Positions 48,473-59,840 of a stretch of 64,000 nt of DNA are shown here, in pieces. A model generated the notes under the pieces. That model worked only from the letters and a program-made list of their open reading frames with translations, did not search any database and was not told the DNA's origin. Numbering within the stretch: the stretch's first letter is position 1; each line of letters begins with the position of its first letter. A program made the translations under genes and the position numbers. This DNA is from Thuidium tamariscinum (lineage: Eukaryota; Streptophyta; Bryopsida; Hypnales; Thuidiaceae): the NCBI GenBank assembly GCA_947034885.2, contig OZ019759.1, positions 3,102,501-3,166,500 of the forward strand, in the 5' to 3' direction.

Positions 48473-48479
48473 TATAAAT
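48473..48479 (+). promoter_or_regulatory. TATA box of the RING gene
   Basis: TATAAAT lies after array 3 and about 200 bp before the ATG at 48,674. A GTGTGCAG just upstream of that ATG could be the acceptor of a leader intron. Confidence 0.6.
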
Positions 48480-48673
48480 CCCAAATTGAGCCACAATTAA
48501 CCTTGCTTTCTCTCTTGAGTTGCTCTGTCCTAGCTTGAAAAAAGCTTTGCATTGCAATTCGGGAGGAAGTCAAGCATTTAGCTATTGCTTTGCCACATTC
48601 CAGTTGCCCTCACGCAACAGGAGGCAGAGCATAGTCATCTGTACATACATACCGTGTTGTGGCATTGTGTGCA

Positions 48674-51043
48674 GGTAGTATGGCCTTAAACCCTGGAGAG
48701 ATGGTACTACATGTAGAGAACCCCCCCATGGCAGAGAACCAGGAGGTGGTAATTGCTGGAAATCACCCCCCAGTGGTAGAAAACCAGGAGATGGTAACCC
48801 ATGAAGGTGAACCCCCACACAAGAGGCGTCGTGGGAACAGGAGCACTGTAGACTAGGCGACTTTCAACACTGGAGAAGTTTTGGCCGGGCACGGGTGGGA
48901 ACAGGCGCTTGAGCCATGGACCCGCACCACATGTCAGAGATACGTGGACTGGGCCCACATCAACCGCCATTTTCCACGGGAGAGAAATGAGACGCAAGTG
49001 CGATCTGGCGTTGCATTGATCAAGTATTGCGTACACCCAACGTTCAAGAAGCGGTTGACCGAGGTGGCATTGGCACTTTGGGGGACCCTCTTGAAGAAGG
49101 ATGGGACCCTCGCATTGTGTCAAATGGCGTATGCGGAGGTTTTTTTGGGCAAGGACGTGGATTGGAACACGTATCCGGCTAAACAACGGGGCGGCCGTTT
49201 CCCTACTAAAAGCCGTAGAATTCCACCAAATCCTGAAGTGCAATTGGAAGGCGAAGGAGTGGCTGGGGCACAAGGGGACGAAGCGGCGGCCGCGGACCCC
49301 ATGGAGGTCGACAATGCACCTCAAGGCGCCAACGAACAAAATCCGGTGGCTCCCGAATTGGAGGCGCCCATTGCCGGTCCAAGCGAGCCTATGCCACTCG
49401 CCATTCACCCAATTCCCCCGTCCATGACAATTAATGAAGTATTTGGAGCAAATGGGGAATTAGAGGCATTACGTGCATTGGTGATTAAGCTGCGTGAGGA
49501 TGGTGCAAAAGCTGAGCGAAGGCACGAGATGGAGGTACAAGCCCACAACGCACAAGTGAAGGCTTTGGAGGAAACGAATGCTAAGTTACTAGCAAGTAAC
49601 ATTGACTTGCTTGAACGTGAACGTCGCCAAAGCACGGATGGCACTCCACCATTGGATGAGGTCGTGGAGCGGGCCACATATGGTCTAATTGAGCCAGCTG
49701 ACCCATTGACGGTGCGCCGGGTGCGGCCTCATGGTATATTCCCAACACCACATTTTCGTGGTGAGAGTTCAAATGCGGCAACCCAATCAACAGATGCATT
49801 GGGCCAAGAGTTCATAAGCGTTGAGCGCGTGGCATACGATGCCCTTGTGGCACGAGCGGAGCGTGCAGAGGGCGAGTGCAATGAGGCCAAGGCCAACATG
49901 GAGACTGTATCAGCGGCTTTGGAGGGACTACAGGACGAGTTGGCATTTGTAAATGCCATGAAGGATAGATTGTTGCAACAAACGTCAACTACGAGGGAGC
50001 AAAAGTTGCTTGCCATGAGCAACATGAGATTGGCATGCACTTTGGCTATGAACGAGGTCGCACAACTGCAGCGTGAAGTCAGGAGAATAGCTGCAGAATT
50101 TAGAGATGGTAGCCAACGTTATTTTGGCTTGACATCGTGGGCCCGACTGGAGGATATGTTTCCAGTTACATTGCCCCAAAATCACGATAATGCAAGCATT
50201 GATTGGGACGGGCATCCGCATCTAGACTTCCAATTCAACATCGCGAGATATCGATACGGGCCCGTGGATAGAGAAGGCAATGCCCCCTTACTGTGGCCCA
50301 TAGTTCCCGAGTTTGTGAAGGATGGAACGACGTGTACGATTTGCATGGAACCGTTTGGACCCGAGGGTGGATTTTGCCTTGGAACGTGTGGACATATGTA
50401 CCACCCCGGATGTCTCATTCCGCACATGGTCACAAGAAAGCGGTGCGCACAATGCAAGGCTCCTTTGCACCGGCGGTTGTACGTCCAATTTGGGTTGGAG
50501 GATTACATGCCCCCACACTTCGAGTTGAACGAAGAGAACTTGCCTGGCGATGAGAATAGAGGGAGTTGGGGTAATGACATGATATGGATGTGGAAGTGGG
50601 GCCATGACAGTAGACACCTCGCCGTGCGCAGCGTGCAAGACATTCCGTGGAACGATGATGCGGAGATTACGGAGGTGTGCAAGAAGCTGATTAGTGCGGG
50701 CGATCCAGGGCGGCGAGTATTTTTTGGCCAACTTGCTGGTGGCCATTGGGACTTGGACCGACAAGAGTTCGTGCGCCAACCACATCCAGAGAATGTGGTT
50801 TTTGACTCCAGTGGAAATCCTATCGGAATACTCCAAGACATGGATCATGAGGCACAAATGAGGTTCATCGAAGACACTACGTTCAATGAGGTGCAAATGT
50901 TGTCAACCATTTCTTCCTACTTGCACGATCGATATGATCGGACCGTAGTGGCTACGTTGAACAGTTTGCAATCTAGAGAAGGATTGCAAGATTTTTTGAG
51001 AAATAGTATAGGCAGAGGCATTGTAGAACCAGAACAAGGTTGA
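48674..51043 (+). CDS. RING-H2 protein with coiled coils, cargo of the hAT element
   Basis: The likely start region is near 48,674 (MALNPGEMVLHV...), with a basic patch HKRRRGNR. A TAG at 48,854 interrupts the frame, which then stays open for 729 codons to TGA at 51,043 without a nearby ATG; the stop looks like a recent lesion, or the real start lies further in. Order: N-terminal helical region (WTRTTCQRYVDWAHINRHFP), proline-rich linker, coiled coils (about 49,450-49,630 and 49,800-50,100), then a RING-H2 finger at 50,333-50,455. That finger has the spacing C-x2-C-x14-C-x-H-x2-H-x2-C-x10-C-x2-C, and a conserved-looking C-terminal region follows. RING-H2 proteins are usually E3 ubiquitin ligases. 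The target is unknown; the transposase, kinase or a host silencing factor are guesses. Confidence 0.82.
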
Positions 51044-51399
51044 ATACCTTCTGGTGATGAGTTAGGCCATTAGACGGATGTATAGTATATTAGTATTGTA
51101 AATAGTATTTGGCTATGACGACCATTTACGAGCGTTTGTTGCTCATGTTGCAAAAGTACATTTTTTGGGCAATGAAGCATTTTCATTTTTCTCGTACAAC
51201 TGTATTGTTTGTTAAACACTTAAACTGAAAACTTAACCATGAACAAATGAAAAGAATACTCAATACGTTTGCTTGAAATGTATGTGCAACAAGTTCATTT
51301 AAATCCAATGCCATACTTTCACTTAAAGTAGATTTTGTAAGTTCACTTTTAAAAATTTCCAAAATTCTATTTTTTACATATGCCACAAGTATATATGCT
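51044..51399. other. 3' region of the RING gene
   Basis: AT-rich sequence with no gene seen; probably the 3' untranslated region. Confidence 0.45.
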
Positions 51400-52640
51400 T
51401 TTGTTTTTGATTCCCACCATTTCGAATTTTTTTAATCAAACCATTAACCCAAGTTTTTCCCACCGCATTTTTCCACATTTTTTTTTCCACATGTCAAACC
51501 ATAACCATTTTTTTACCCTAACCCATTTCCATTTGTTAGATTCAAACCCTTTCCATATTTTAGATTGAACCCATTTCCATATTTTTATTAGTCGAACCAT
51601 GAACACATTTTTTTAAACCATTTCTATATTTTTTTGTCGTCCACATTTCAAACCATCAACGTTCTTTTTTATTCAAAGCATTCCCATTTTATTGATTCAA
51701 ACTATTTCCAATTTGAGCCTTAACCATTAAGGCATTAACATTTTTTTTCCAAACCATTTCTAAATGTTTTTTATTCAACATTTCAAACCATTTCCATATT
51801 ATTTTTAATCAAACCCTGAACACATTTTCTTTCCAACTTATTTCCATATTTTTTTTAGTCAAACCATTAACACATTTTTTTTCACGACCCTTTCTATAAG
51901 TTTTTTTCCAACCTTTCAAACCATTGCCTTTTTTTTTATTCAACCCATTTCCATATATTTTTTTTATTCGAAGCATTTTCATATATTTTTTAGTCGAAAC
52001 ATGAACACATTTTTTTTCCAAACCATTTCTATATTTTTTTGTATTCAACATTTCAAATTATTAACTTTTTTTTAATTCAAAGCATTTCCTTTTTCTTTTT
52101 CTTTGATTCAAACCATTTCCATATTTTTTTTAGTTGAACCATTAACCCATCTTTTTTCCAAACCATTTCTATATTTTTCTTTCTAACACCCTATACCATT
52201 ACCGTTTTTCTTTACTCAAAACTTGGCCATTTTTTTACCCTAAACCATTTCCATATTTATTCTAGTCAAACAATTAACACATTTTTTCTCCAAACCATTT
52301 CTAAATTTGTTTTTCCAACATTTCAACCCATTTCCATATTTCTTTTAGTCAAACCCTAATCACATTTTTTTCCCAACCCATTTCCAAATTTTTTTGGTCG
52401 AGCCATTAACACATTTTTTTCCAAACCCTTTCTATATTTTTTTTTCATTCAACATTTCAAACCATTAACGTTTTTTTTATTCAAACCATTTCCATAATTT
52501 TTTTATTCGAACAATTAACACATTTTTTTTCAAAACCAGTTTTACATTTTTTTTAATTCACAATTCCAAACCATTAACGTTATTTTCATTCAAACCATTT
52601 CCTTTTTTTTGATTCAAACCACCAAAACCTTTTTTTTAAA
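51400..52640. repeat. AT-rich degenerate minisatellite
   Basis: About 1.2 kb of units of the form AAACCATTTCCATATTTTTT and AAACCATTAACACATTTTTT in irregular alternation. A shorter inverted relative lies at 45,600-46,020. No coding potential. Confidence 0.9.
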
Positions 52641-52794
52641 TACAAAATATATATTATATTTAGACTATGGAAGGCCTAAAATACAAAACCATGGGAAATT
52701 ATTTTTTGAGAGATGGTTAAACCTCATAGACTAATGAGAAAATTTTGATTGCGAATATGAACTCAGACTTTTAAGTCTTACAAATAAAGAGTTC

Positions 52795-53270
52795 CAGTCC
52801 ACGGAGCCCAGGCCGTCCATCCTGACCGTCGACGGCACGGCCAGGCCGTCCATCGAACCCAGGCCGTCCAACCTTCCTCTCAATCCAAGCCGTCCTTCCC
52901 AAGCGTAGACCGTACCCAGACCGTCGATCTGGAGGCGTCCGTCCAGGCCGTCCACTGGACGTCCTGTCCATCGGGGCCGTCCATACCCCGCGAGCGGGGC
53001 CGTCCCCTAAAACCGTCCACCGGATCCGGACCGTCCGCAGAACCTAGAGTGTCCATCCAAGCCGTCTAGTCAGCCAGGACCGTCCATCGGAACTGTCCAC
53101 CGAGCACGTCCTTCCAGGCCGTCCACGGAGGTCGTCCGTGAGGGCGTCCACGACCGCTGTCACGATTTTTCATCCTCTGTCGCGGATTCTGTCGTGAATT
53201 TCATCCTGACGGACGCTCGGCTCCCCGTCACGTCAGCGGACGGACATCCTGACGGACGAACGTGACGCGA
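52795..53270. repeat. GC-rich repeat array 4 (right subterminal)
   Basis: CCGTCCA and GGCCGTCCA words at short spacing, then TCCTGACGGACG and CGTGACGCGACGG next to the right end. These last words recur near the left end in the opposite orientation. A likely set of transposase-binding sites. Confidence 0.88.
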
Positions 53271-53284
53271 CGGAAGCAACCCTA

Positions 53285-53292
53285 TCGGGGCA
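53285..53292. repeat. Right 8-bp target duplication of the hAT element
   Basis: TCGGGGCA, identical to 36,406-36,413, followed directly by continuing TNP2 codons. Confidence 0.95.
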
Positions 53293-54059
53293 TACGACCG
53301 CATCTTCACCTGCAAGCACTAGGTCCTAATCGTAATCGATTTCATATGCCACATGCATCTTATGTACTATCAGTAGCTGACAAGGCAAAGGTTTTGCAAG
53401 TGTTGAAGAAGTTGAGGACACCAAGTCATTATGTGTCAGCCCTTTATACAAAAATCAGCAAAGGAAAATTGAGTGGACTGAAATCTCATGACTTTCACAT
53501 CCTTCTTCAACAAATTTTACCTTTATGTTACAGGAAAGTGTCAAACAAAGCTCTTGCAAGTGCAGTTATACACCTTAGTAGAGTATTCAGGAAGTTGTGT
53601 GCAAAAACAGTGAACATTGATAACAAGGCACAATTGAAGGCCGATGCAGCTGAAACGATGTGCATGTTGGAAAGAGAAATGCCTCCTTCTTTTTTGACAT
53701 CATGTCCCATTTGCCTCACCACTTAGTGGAGGAACTCTTCCTTTGCGGACCAGTGCATACAAGGTGGATGTATCCATATGAACGTTATTTCAAGACATTG
53801 AAAGGGTATGTCAGGAATTTAGCGAAACCGGAAGGGTGCATTGCCCAAGGTTATCAATCAGAGCAAGCATTGGGATTCATCACCGAATACATGTCTGACT
53901 ACAATTTGACATCATGAAGAGTGTGGGATGACAAAGAGGAACCCACAATGGTCGACGAAATATTAGAGGGGAAGGGGAAGCGGAAGTTGTTGTCCCTAGA
54001 ATTAAGGAACACAATGCATGAGTTTGTATTGGACAATGCATCACACATTGAACCTTATC
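53285..54059 (+). pseudogene. tnp2: TNP2 continuation with DUF4218-like region
   Basis: Encodes ..GIRPHLHLQALGPN, then MPHASYVLSVADKAKVLQ, KLSGLKSHDFHILLQQIL and VEELFLCGPVHTRWMYPYER with FKTLKGYVRNLAKPEG: the DUF4218-like part typical of TNP2 proteins. The frame changes near 53,695 and a stop follows at about 53,915. It ends at a GTGAGT donor at 54,060. It continues directly from the fragment at 36,338-36,413. Confidence 0.88.
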
Positions 54060-55318
54060 GTGAGTAAGTATTTCTAAACCTAAAGGAATCTGAGTATGTA
54101 TTGGCTATTAGTAGTTGTATATGTTCCATTTTGGTTGTGCACAGGTGTGTAGTGTTTTGCTTTCTGGTGTCTTGTTTATAAACCCTAAATAATATTTTTC
54201 ATCATCATTAAATTGTGAAGTTCTCAAGAATTAATTGTTTATTCAAAATTTTAGTTTATATTTGATAACATTTTAAAGTATGGCTGCTAATTTGAAAGTA
54301 GAATATATTGATGTAATCAAATTTAAAAAAATCCTAAGAATATGAGAGTAGAATCAGTTTTTCATGAAAATCATTGAGTACGAGAACATGGTCCAGTGGT
54401 AGACAGAGGTTAAACCATAAGCATCATTGGAACTTTTGGAGTACTCCTTCTGTCACAGTAAAGGATTCCCATATTGTTCCTGCAAAGACTGCAAGTAAGT
54501 CATGTCTGAGTAGAACTCTTTCAGAGGGACAGAGTGAGTAGTTGTGGGTCTCTTCGTTGCAATGTTCGTTTTAGTGTATAAAAGTACTGTGCATGAAGGT
54601 AATTGATTATGAGGAGGATGTAAATGAAGATGTGTTCAATTTCAGTGTAGGTAGATGTGTTTTTTTCTTGAAAGAAATAAGCAGGAGGGGAACATGGAAG
54701 AAGAACTAAATACATGTAGAACTAATGTATTGGAAACATGGAGTTTGCTTTTTCTTGTTCTTGAATTAATGAGAACTACATGTAGAATGAATTTAGTGGA
54801 TAGAAATGAAGTTATTGATTTCGAAGATTGGCAGCCATGACATCTTCCAAGGTACTGAATAGGGAATTCTGAGGAAGGTGATTTAATGTGAGACATTAGT
54901 GTAGTGTAATATAAAATGGAGTGGAAGATGAAGAGCTGATATGTATGCTTGGATTTCATGTTATTGTTTGTTTTTTTCCAAATTCTGGACTCAAATTCGA
55001 AGGGAATTTTATTTAAAAAAATGTGTGGTCATAATAAATTTTGGTATCTATTAGTGGTGGGCATATATGTTTAGGTTACATTGAAGGGAAAAAATAGGAT
55101 GGTTGAGTAGCACATACCGAGTAGAAGTTGAAGAGCAGGTGATGAATATGAGGATTTGTAATTATGCCAACATCATAGAAAATTACTTTTGAACAATGTA
55201 GTGCATTGTATGTAGATGGGAATATGGATTAGTTCATGTTGGATGTGCTTGCATGATATTAATCAATTGATGTATGACCTTCAGAACACAAATTGCTAAA
55301 TTTTTTATTTTTTGCAGG
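54060..55318. other. TNP2 intron, nothing recognised
   Basis: AT-rich, between a GTGAGT donor and a TTTTGCAG acceptor. Only short open frames were seen. Confidence 0.6.
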
Positions 55319-56200
55319 AGGTACCAATTGATGTGGCTTGAAAGAACGAATGAGAGAACTCAGTTTCGGAGGAGGCATCCACATAGAAATGGAAGGAGGG
55401 GTGCACCATTTCCAGCTGGAATGGAGGAACTACCTCCTTTTCCTGTATGGCTTTAGGAGGATGTGCAGAATGCTATACTGCAAGGACATGAAGTAGCTGA
55501 AGAAATAGTCGACTCCTCTAAATTACCTTCTCTTGAGGCCCAAAAATTTCAAAGTGTGTACGCATATGGACAGCATTTTCGAGTGAAAGGTGCAGAGACA
55601 AGTGAAACTAGCACTTGTGATTCAGGAGTGGCTGCTGTGTTTCGACAACCATGTCGCTCAGGAAGACAGGACAACAACATTGTGAATGTGGACTTGGAAT
55701 ATATAGGCCAGATATCAGAGATTGTGGAGCTCAACTATAGAGGGCACTGTATAGTGTTGTTGATATGTGATTGGGTGAAGGCAAACTATAGAGGTCGAAA
55801 TGCAACAGTGAAGAAGGATGAATGGGGTTTTACACTAGCAAATTTTGGGTCAATGGTGCCTTTCGGTTATGAATCTTTAGCATTTCCAGTTCATTGCAAG
55901 CAAGTTTTTTTCTTAGATGATGAAGATGAGCCTACATAGAAAGTAGTATTACGCACTGAAGTTAGGGGACGAAGAATTGACAATGAGATGGAAGAAGAAG
56001 AGGATCCGGAAATGTTTGCAATGGGAAGAGATGATGATTTCGATGGTCTATGAGTGCCAATGGACATCCCAGAGGCTTTTCCTAATGTTGTTCCAGGAGG
56101 AAGGAACATTGAAGCACATGCGGTGTTCAACAAAATGAGAGACGGGAACTCTGCAATGTTTGACAGGGATATAGGAGAATCGTCAAAAGATGAGGAGTGA
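55319..56200 (+). pseudogene. tnp2: TNP2 3' exon with DUF4216-like region
   Basis: Starts at a TTTTGCAG acceptor. It encodes VYAYGQHFRVKGAETSETST, VDLEYIGQISEIVELNYRGH, LLICDWVKANYRGR and FGYESLAFPVHCKQVFFL (DUF4216-like), then an acidic tail ending at TGA 56,198. In-frame TAG/TGA codons at about 55,454, 55,937 and 56,051 show decay. Confidence 0.88.
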
Positions 56201-57786
56201 AAATGTTGAAGATTATGTGGAGCAGGTAAGAATTCAATTACCAATTGTGTGTAGAACTTGGGAAGACTGAACAAGTATTTTAATACAGAATTAAAAAGGA
56301 TAAGGTCAGGGTTAGTACAGTAAACCAAGAAATTAAAATAAGGTTTAAGTACAGAAATCAAAAAAAAAAGGAGAAGGGAAACAAAGCACACAAGAATTTC
56401 AGGTAGATGTAATGCAAAAATGAATTCGAAGTTTTTATTGAGGGAAGGTGAAGTTTGCACTGCATATTCGGAATGCAGAGGATATTAAACTAAAAATTGC
56501 TATGGTATCCCCCTACATCCTAATACACGAGTTGAAAGTGACTCTGCCTGCAGGAAAGTGACAACTCAAAAGGTTTTTGCTGTCAGACATGCAACATTTT
56601 AGTGTTCTGTAATAGAGAACTGTTTTGTAATTTTACTAGACCAGAACAGTGTTTATAATCTATGTTGTATGTTAGTTTCATGTATGAAAAACATGTAGAG
56701 GTCATAGAAGATAATGCTGAAGAAGAATAAAACATAATTGAAGGTCCCCTATGCCAGTGGTAGAAGGTAATGCAGGTGCTGTGTAGTGGAAATAAGTAAG
56801 TTTTGAGTCCGTGGTCACATGGATAAAGTAATGCAGTATTGTGTTGAATGTGAGAGGAGGAACATATTAGAAAGTTTTAGAGGATAGATGTATTACATGT
56901 GAATTTGTGAAATTGATGTTCAATGAGAATTTGAAGTACCTAATGAAGATAAATATGTGTATAATGGCCATGAAGTCCCCTCTAACTTATTTTTCTGTCT
57001 TCTTATGTAAAGCAGGGAGGAATTGCAGCAAGTATTTATACATGTTAGTCTAGTGGATTTTCAGTGCATTTAGGGGTTGTAATCAAAATCAGTATTTCTT
57101 AATGGTGGGCAAAGTTGAGCTGTAGACTCAGTTGTAGGAGCACATGGGTCCAAGAATGTCAATGTCAGAGGCATTTGCATTAGGCAGGACTGGAGCAGGA
57201 GTTTGGAATTGGAATCCGAATCTGACAACTGAATCTGGTTTGTTAAAAAACAAATCCCTTTGAAGGTAGCAACTTTGTATAGATTATGTAGAAGGTAGTA
57301 GGAAGTTGTAGGGTAATTGCTTGTTATTGCTTTTGTTTGCATGTTGCCAAGGTATAACCCAATACCTTAAATATATTTTTACAAAAATTACTCAGTGTTT
57401 TCCTGGATCTCAAAGAAGCACCATTCATGATGAGTAGTGAATGTATGTCTTCCATGTGGGGGAGGGAAGAAGGCATACATTGTGCTTTGTGATTTGTGAG
57501 AATGTGCCCTCTGAATTGATGTTTGCAGTAAGAGCTACAGCACTTTGGAATGCTAATTGTAGTTATTTAAAGCAGGAAGGAAAAATAATATTCCAATAAA
57601 CAGTATCACAATTGAAAATATACATTGAAGCATCACAAGAAGCTAAAAGGTGAGTCCCAGAAAAGAACAAAAATCTAGTGCCACAATCAACAAAAAAACA
57701 AGCAGTGAGTTCATCTGAATTAACAAAAACATGTGGACTTCATCATTAATGTCATTACAGTGCCCCCATTAACAAAAAAGTGTTGA
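56201..57786. other. 3' non-coding region of the CACTA element
   Basis: AT-rich sequence with scattered short open frames on both strands, none with a recognisable domain. Near the end, CATTAACAAAAA occurs in direct and inverted copies, as expected for CACTA subterminal repeats. Confidence 0.6.
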
Positions 57787-57821
57787 GTTTTTGTTAATGT
57801 TGGCAGTTTTTTCTAGTAGTG
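57787..57821 (-). repeat. Right terminal repeat of the CACTA element
   Basis: On the minus strand from 57,821: CACTACTAGAAAAAACTGCC. CACTA at the end, followed by an A-rich stretch, is the superfamily hallmark. The adjoining trinucleotide outside is GCA, a candidate 3-bp duplication whose left partner was not found. Confidence 0.8.
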
Positions 57822-57824
57822 GCA

Positions 57825-58400
57825 GCCGCCTTAGGAAAGTTTCCGTCCACCGGAAGGTTTGCCAACCACTGAGTCGATCCGTGGAACTAGGGAAGTACGT
57901 CCTTTCAGGTTTTGGCGGTCTTTTGATCTGTCGTTGTAGTAAGGGCAAGTGAAGTAGTCCTGAGTGACCTGCTCACCGGATTGGCTTAGAGCTATCTGGA
58001 AAGTTGTGAGGACCCGGATCCGCCTCCACTACAAAACCGGATATATTTGGGTGTCTTTGTGTATTTTGTCTATTTTATTTGAGGGAAGAGAGTGTGAGGT
58101 TTATGAGTGGTGAGTCCCTACCCCTCTAAAGATCAAGAGAGGACCCCCTGAGGGTAAAACAGGGGTATCTAAAACTGATAAATCGAAGTGATGGAACTGG
58201 AATCCGGATTGAGACGGATCCGGGTAGAAGTGAATTCCGGATCCGGGAAGGGAATCCGGCAATAGTTGGGATACGGATCCGAAGAGAGGTGACGGATCCG
58301 GGAAAAGGATTCCGGAAAACTAAGTAGTATTCCGGATTGAGAGTAGTAACTTGGGTGTTTTTGCACTGGAAAACCTAGAAACCGGAAAATACAACTATTA
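57825..58400 (+). mobile_element. LTR-type fossil fragment, first piece
   Basis: CCGG-rich sequence directly outside the CACTA end. It shares a block (around the phrase GTGACCTGCT and the preceding TCGTTGTAGT) with 61,700-61,800 and, inverted, with 32,945-33,015. I read it as an LTR fragment of the same non-autonomous family. Borders are approximate and the piece is broken. Confidence 0.45.
58187..58345. repeat. Cluster of ATTCCGGATCCGG-type repeats
   Basis: About seven irregularly spaced copies of GGATCCGG / GGATTCCGG words within the LTR-like fragment. No coding function is apparent. Confidence 0.75.
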
Positions 58401-58759
58401 AGTAACGTCTAGAATCTCCTGGGACGATATTCCGTGTCATATTATCACGTTTGGGTGTCATAAAGGTGCTTTCTGCTAGACTGCGCGTATGACATCTAGT
58501 ACGATGCTGGTTCAGTGTTTAGAGTTTTGTTGTTCCATTTCTCTCAATTTTTTGATTTCTACAATAGGTTTTCGTTCGTTGATTCCATTTGTTATGCAAA
58601 TGCAGAATTTGATAGTTTACAAATTCTAGGTCTGCTCGTTCAACGTGTTTGTTTAAAAATGTGCATGCATACAAACTGCAGTAGTGCTGCACGATTGTCC
58701 CAACAATAGTGTCCTATAACCGCGCAGCCATGGTAGATCGCAGAAGGTAGATTTATGGT

Positions 58760-59620
58760 TTAGGGCGCGCGTTCTAAACCATTCCGCAGCTAGCAAAGAG
58801 AAAACCTAATTCAGTGGCTGATTAGAGTCCTTGTAGTGACCTTGAGGTTCAGACCACGCGTTCTGAACCATTCCGCCATTACAAATGCTAAAAGGACCCT
58901 CCCTAAATGATAAAAATCCCTGAAATGACCATAAGGATCATAACGCGTGCTCTGAACCAAATGCGGATACAACGAGGGCAGATATGGACGAATTCATAAA
59001 TGGAAATTCGATGATCCTAGACAGAAACCTCGACTTGACTAAAAAGCAAAGACCCTGAGGCTCAAACCGCGCGGTCTGAACCACTAAGTCAATGCAATAT
59101 TTGAGGACTGTGAGAACAATTCGTCATTGAAACGTGCGAAGACCATGAGGTTCAGACCGTGTGGTCTAAACTTAATGACCATGAGTCCTGTTTGTCGTCC
59201 CACATTCAGACCTCGTTGTCTAAACATCATTGTTAATGGAATAGTAAAGGAGCCCCTAACACATAAGGACCTCAAGACTCGGATGGACCTCGAGGTTTAG
59301 AACGCATGGTCCAAACCACGAGATAACTGGAACATTTGCGAGGACCTTGAGATTCCAATGAGCTTGATAGTGAATGGGGAAGCCCAATTGGCCGCACTTT
59401 CAGACGTATGTACGAATTGATGGGATGGGGCCCACATGGTAAACAGCACAATAAACTAGATGACCAGAGTTGACCCCAAACAATGAACGAATCATAAGCG
59501 TCCCAATGGACGATGTCCCAAACTAGTCCACGCGGTCTGAATATCTCGTGCGATTCTCCATCGTCCATTCTGAAATGCATGCTTCTGGTAGTTCAAACCG
59601 CACAGTCTAATTTGTTTGGC
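58760..59620. repeat. Array of palindromes related to TTCAGACC-CGCG-GGTCTGAA
   Basis: At least nine variants, near 58,764, 58,848, 58,930, 59,062, 59,150, 59,205, 59,292, 59,525 and 59,595, usually after GAGG. Three more occur at 62,247, 62,358 and 62,505. Each is a near-palindrome of about 20 bp with a CG-rich centre. Spacing is 60-100 bp or more, so this is not CRISPR. They resemble subterminal binding sites of a DNA transposon. Confidence 0.8.
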
Positions 59621-59709
59621 TTCTTGTGGACAGTGAGATGGAGGACTTTGTCAAAAATAACCCTGCTCTATAGGACTACCTAGAAGAAACACTATAACAA
59701 AATCTAGTT

Positions 59710-59748
59710 AAAAAGACCGGCAGTCGCAATGCGACTGTGGGTCTTTTT
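59710..59748. repeat. Near-perfect hairpin
   Basis: AAAAAGACC..CAGTCGCA pairs with TGCGACTG..GGTCTTTTT around a one-base centre. It lies just upstream of the broken ParB-like gene. It could be an element end or a structured leader. Confidence 0.8.
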
Positions 59749-59840
59749 GCCACGTTTTTGTGCAGGCGCGCGTAGTAGACAATCACGGTTTTTTGCAATT
59801 TTCCACTGCAATTTTTGGAATTTTGGGGCGTGTAATATAC

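Larger units (their letters stand above)
36414..53284 (+). mobile_element. Large hAT transposon carrying transposase, kinase and RING-H2 genes
   Basis: The left end is CAGGGTTG and the right end on the opposite strand is TAGGGTTG. Both are followed within about 20 bases by CGTGACG/CGTCACG-like phrases, and the element is flanked by an identical 8-bp duplication. The host TNP2 frame is restored when one duplication copy and the element are removed. At 16,871 bp it is far longer than typical 3-5 kb hAT elements. It contains a DUF659/BED-type hAT transposase (+), an atypical kinase (-), a RING-H2 protein (+), five GC-rich repeat arrays, AT-rich minisatellites and a piggyBac-like MITE. The perfect duplication and long open genes suggest a fairly recent insertion. 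Confidence 0.94.
18522..57821. mobile_element. CACTA (En/Spm-like) DNA transposon, decayed and interrupted
   Basis: Right end recognised at 57,821 as the inverted CACTACTAGAAAAAACTGCC. Contents: a TNP1-like gene on the minus strand, then TNP2 on the plus strand with DUF4218- and DUF4216-like parts. TNP2 is broken by a hAT insertion (36,414-53,284), and an LTR-type fossil lies in the gap between two TNP2 exons. I could not find a matching left end. The start given is only the end of the TNP1-like gene; the true end may lie in 17,844-18,500, left of the MULE-like element, or outside the window. Without its insertions the visible part is about 18 kb. Confidence 0.75.
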
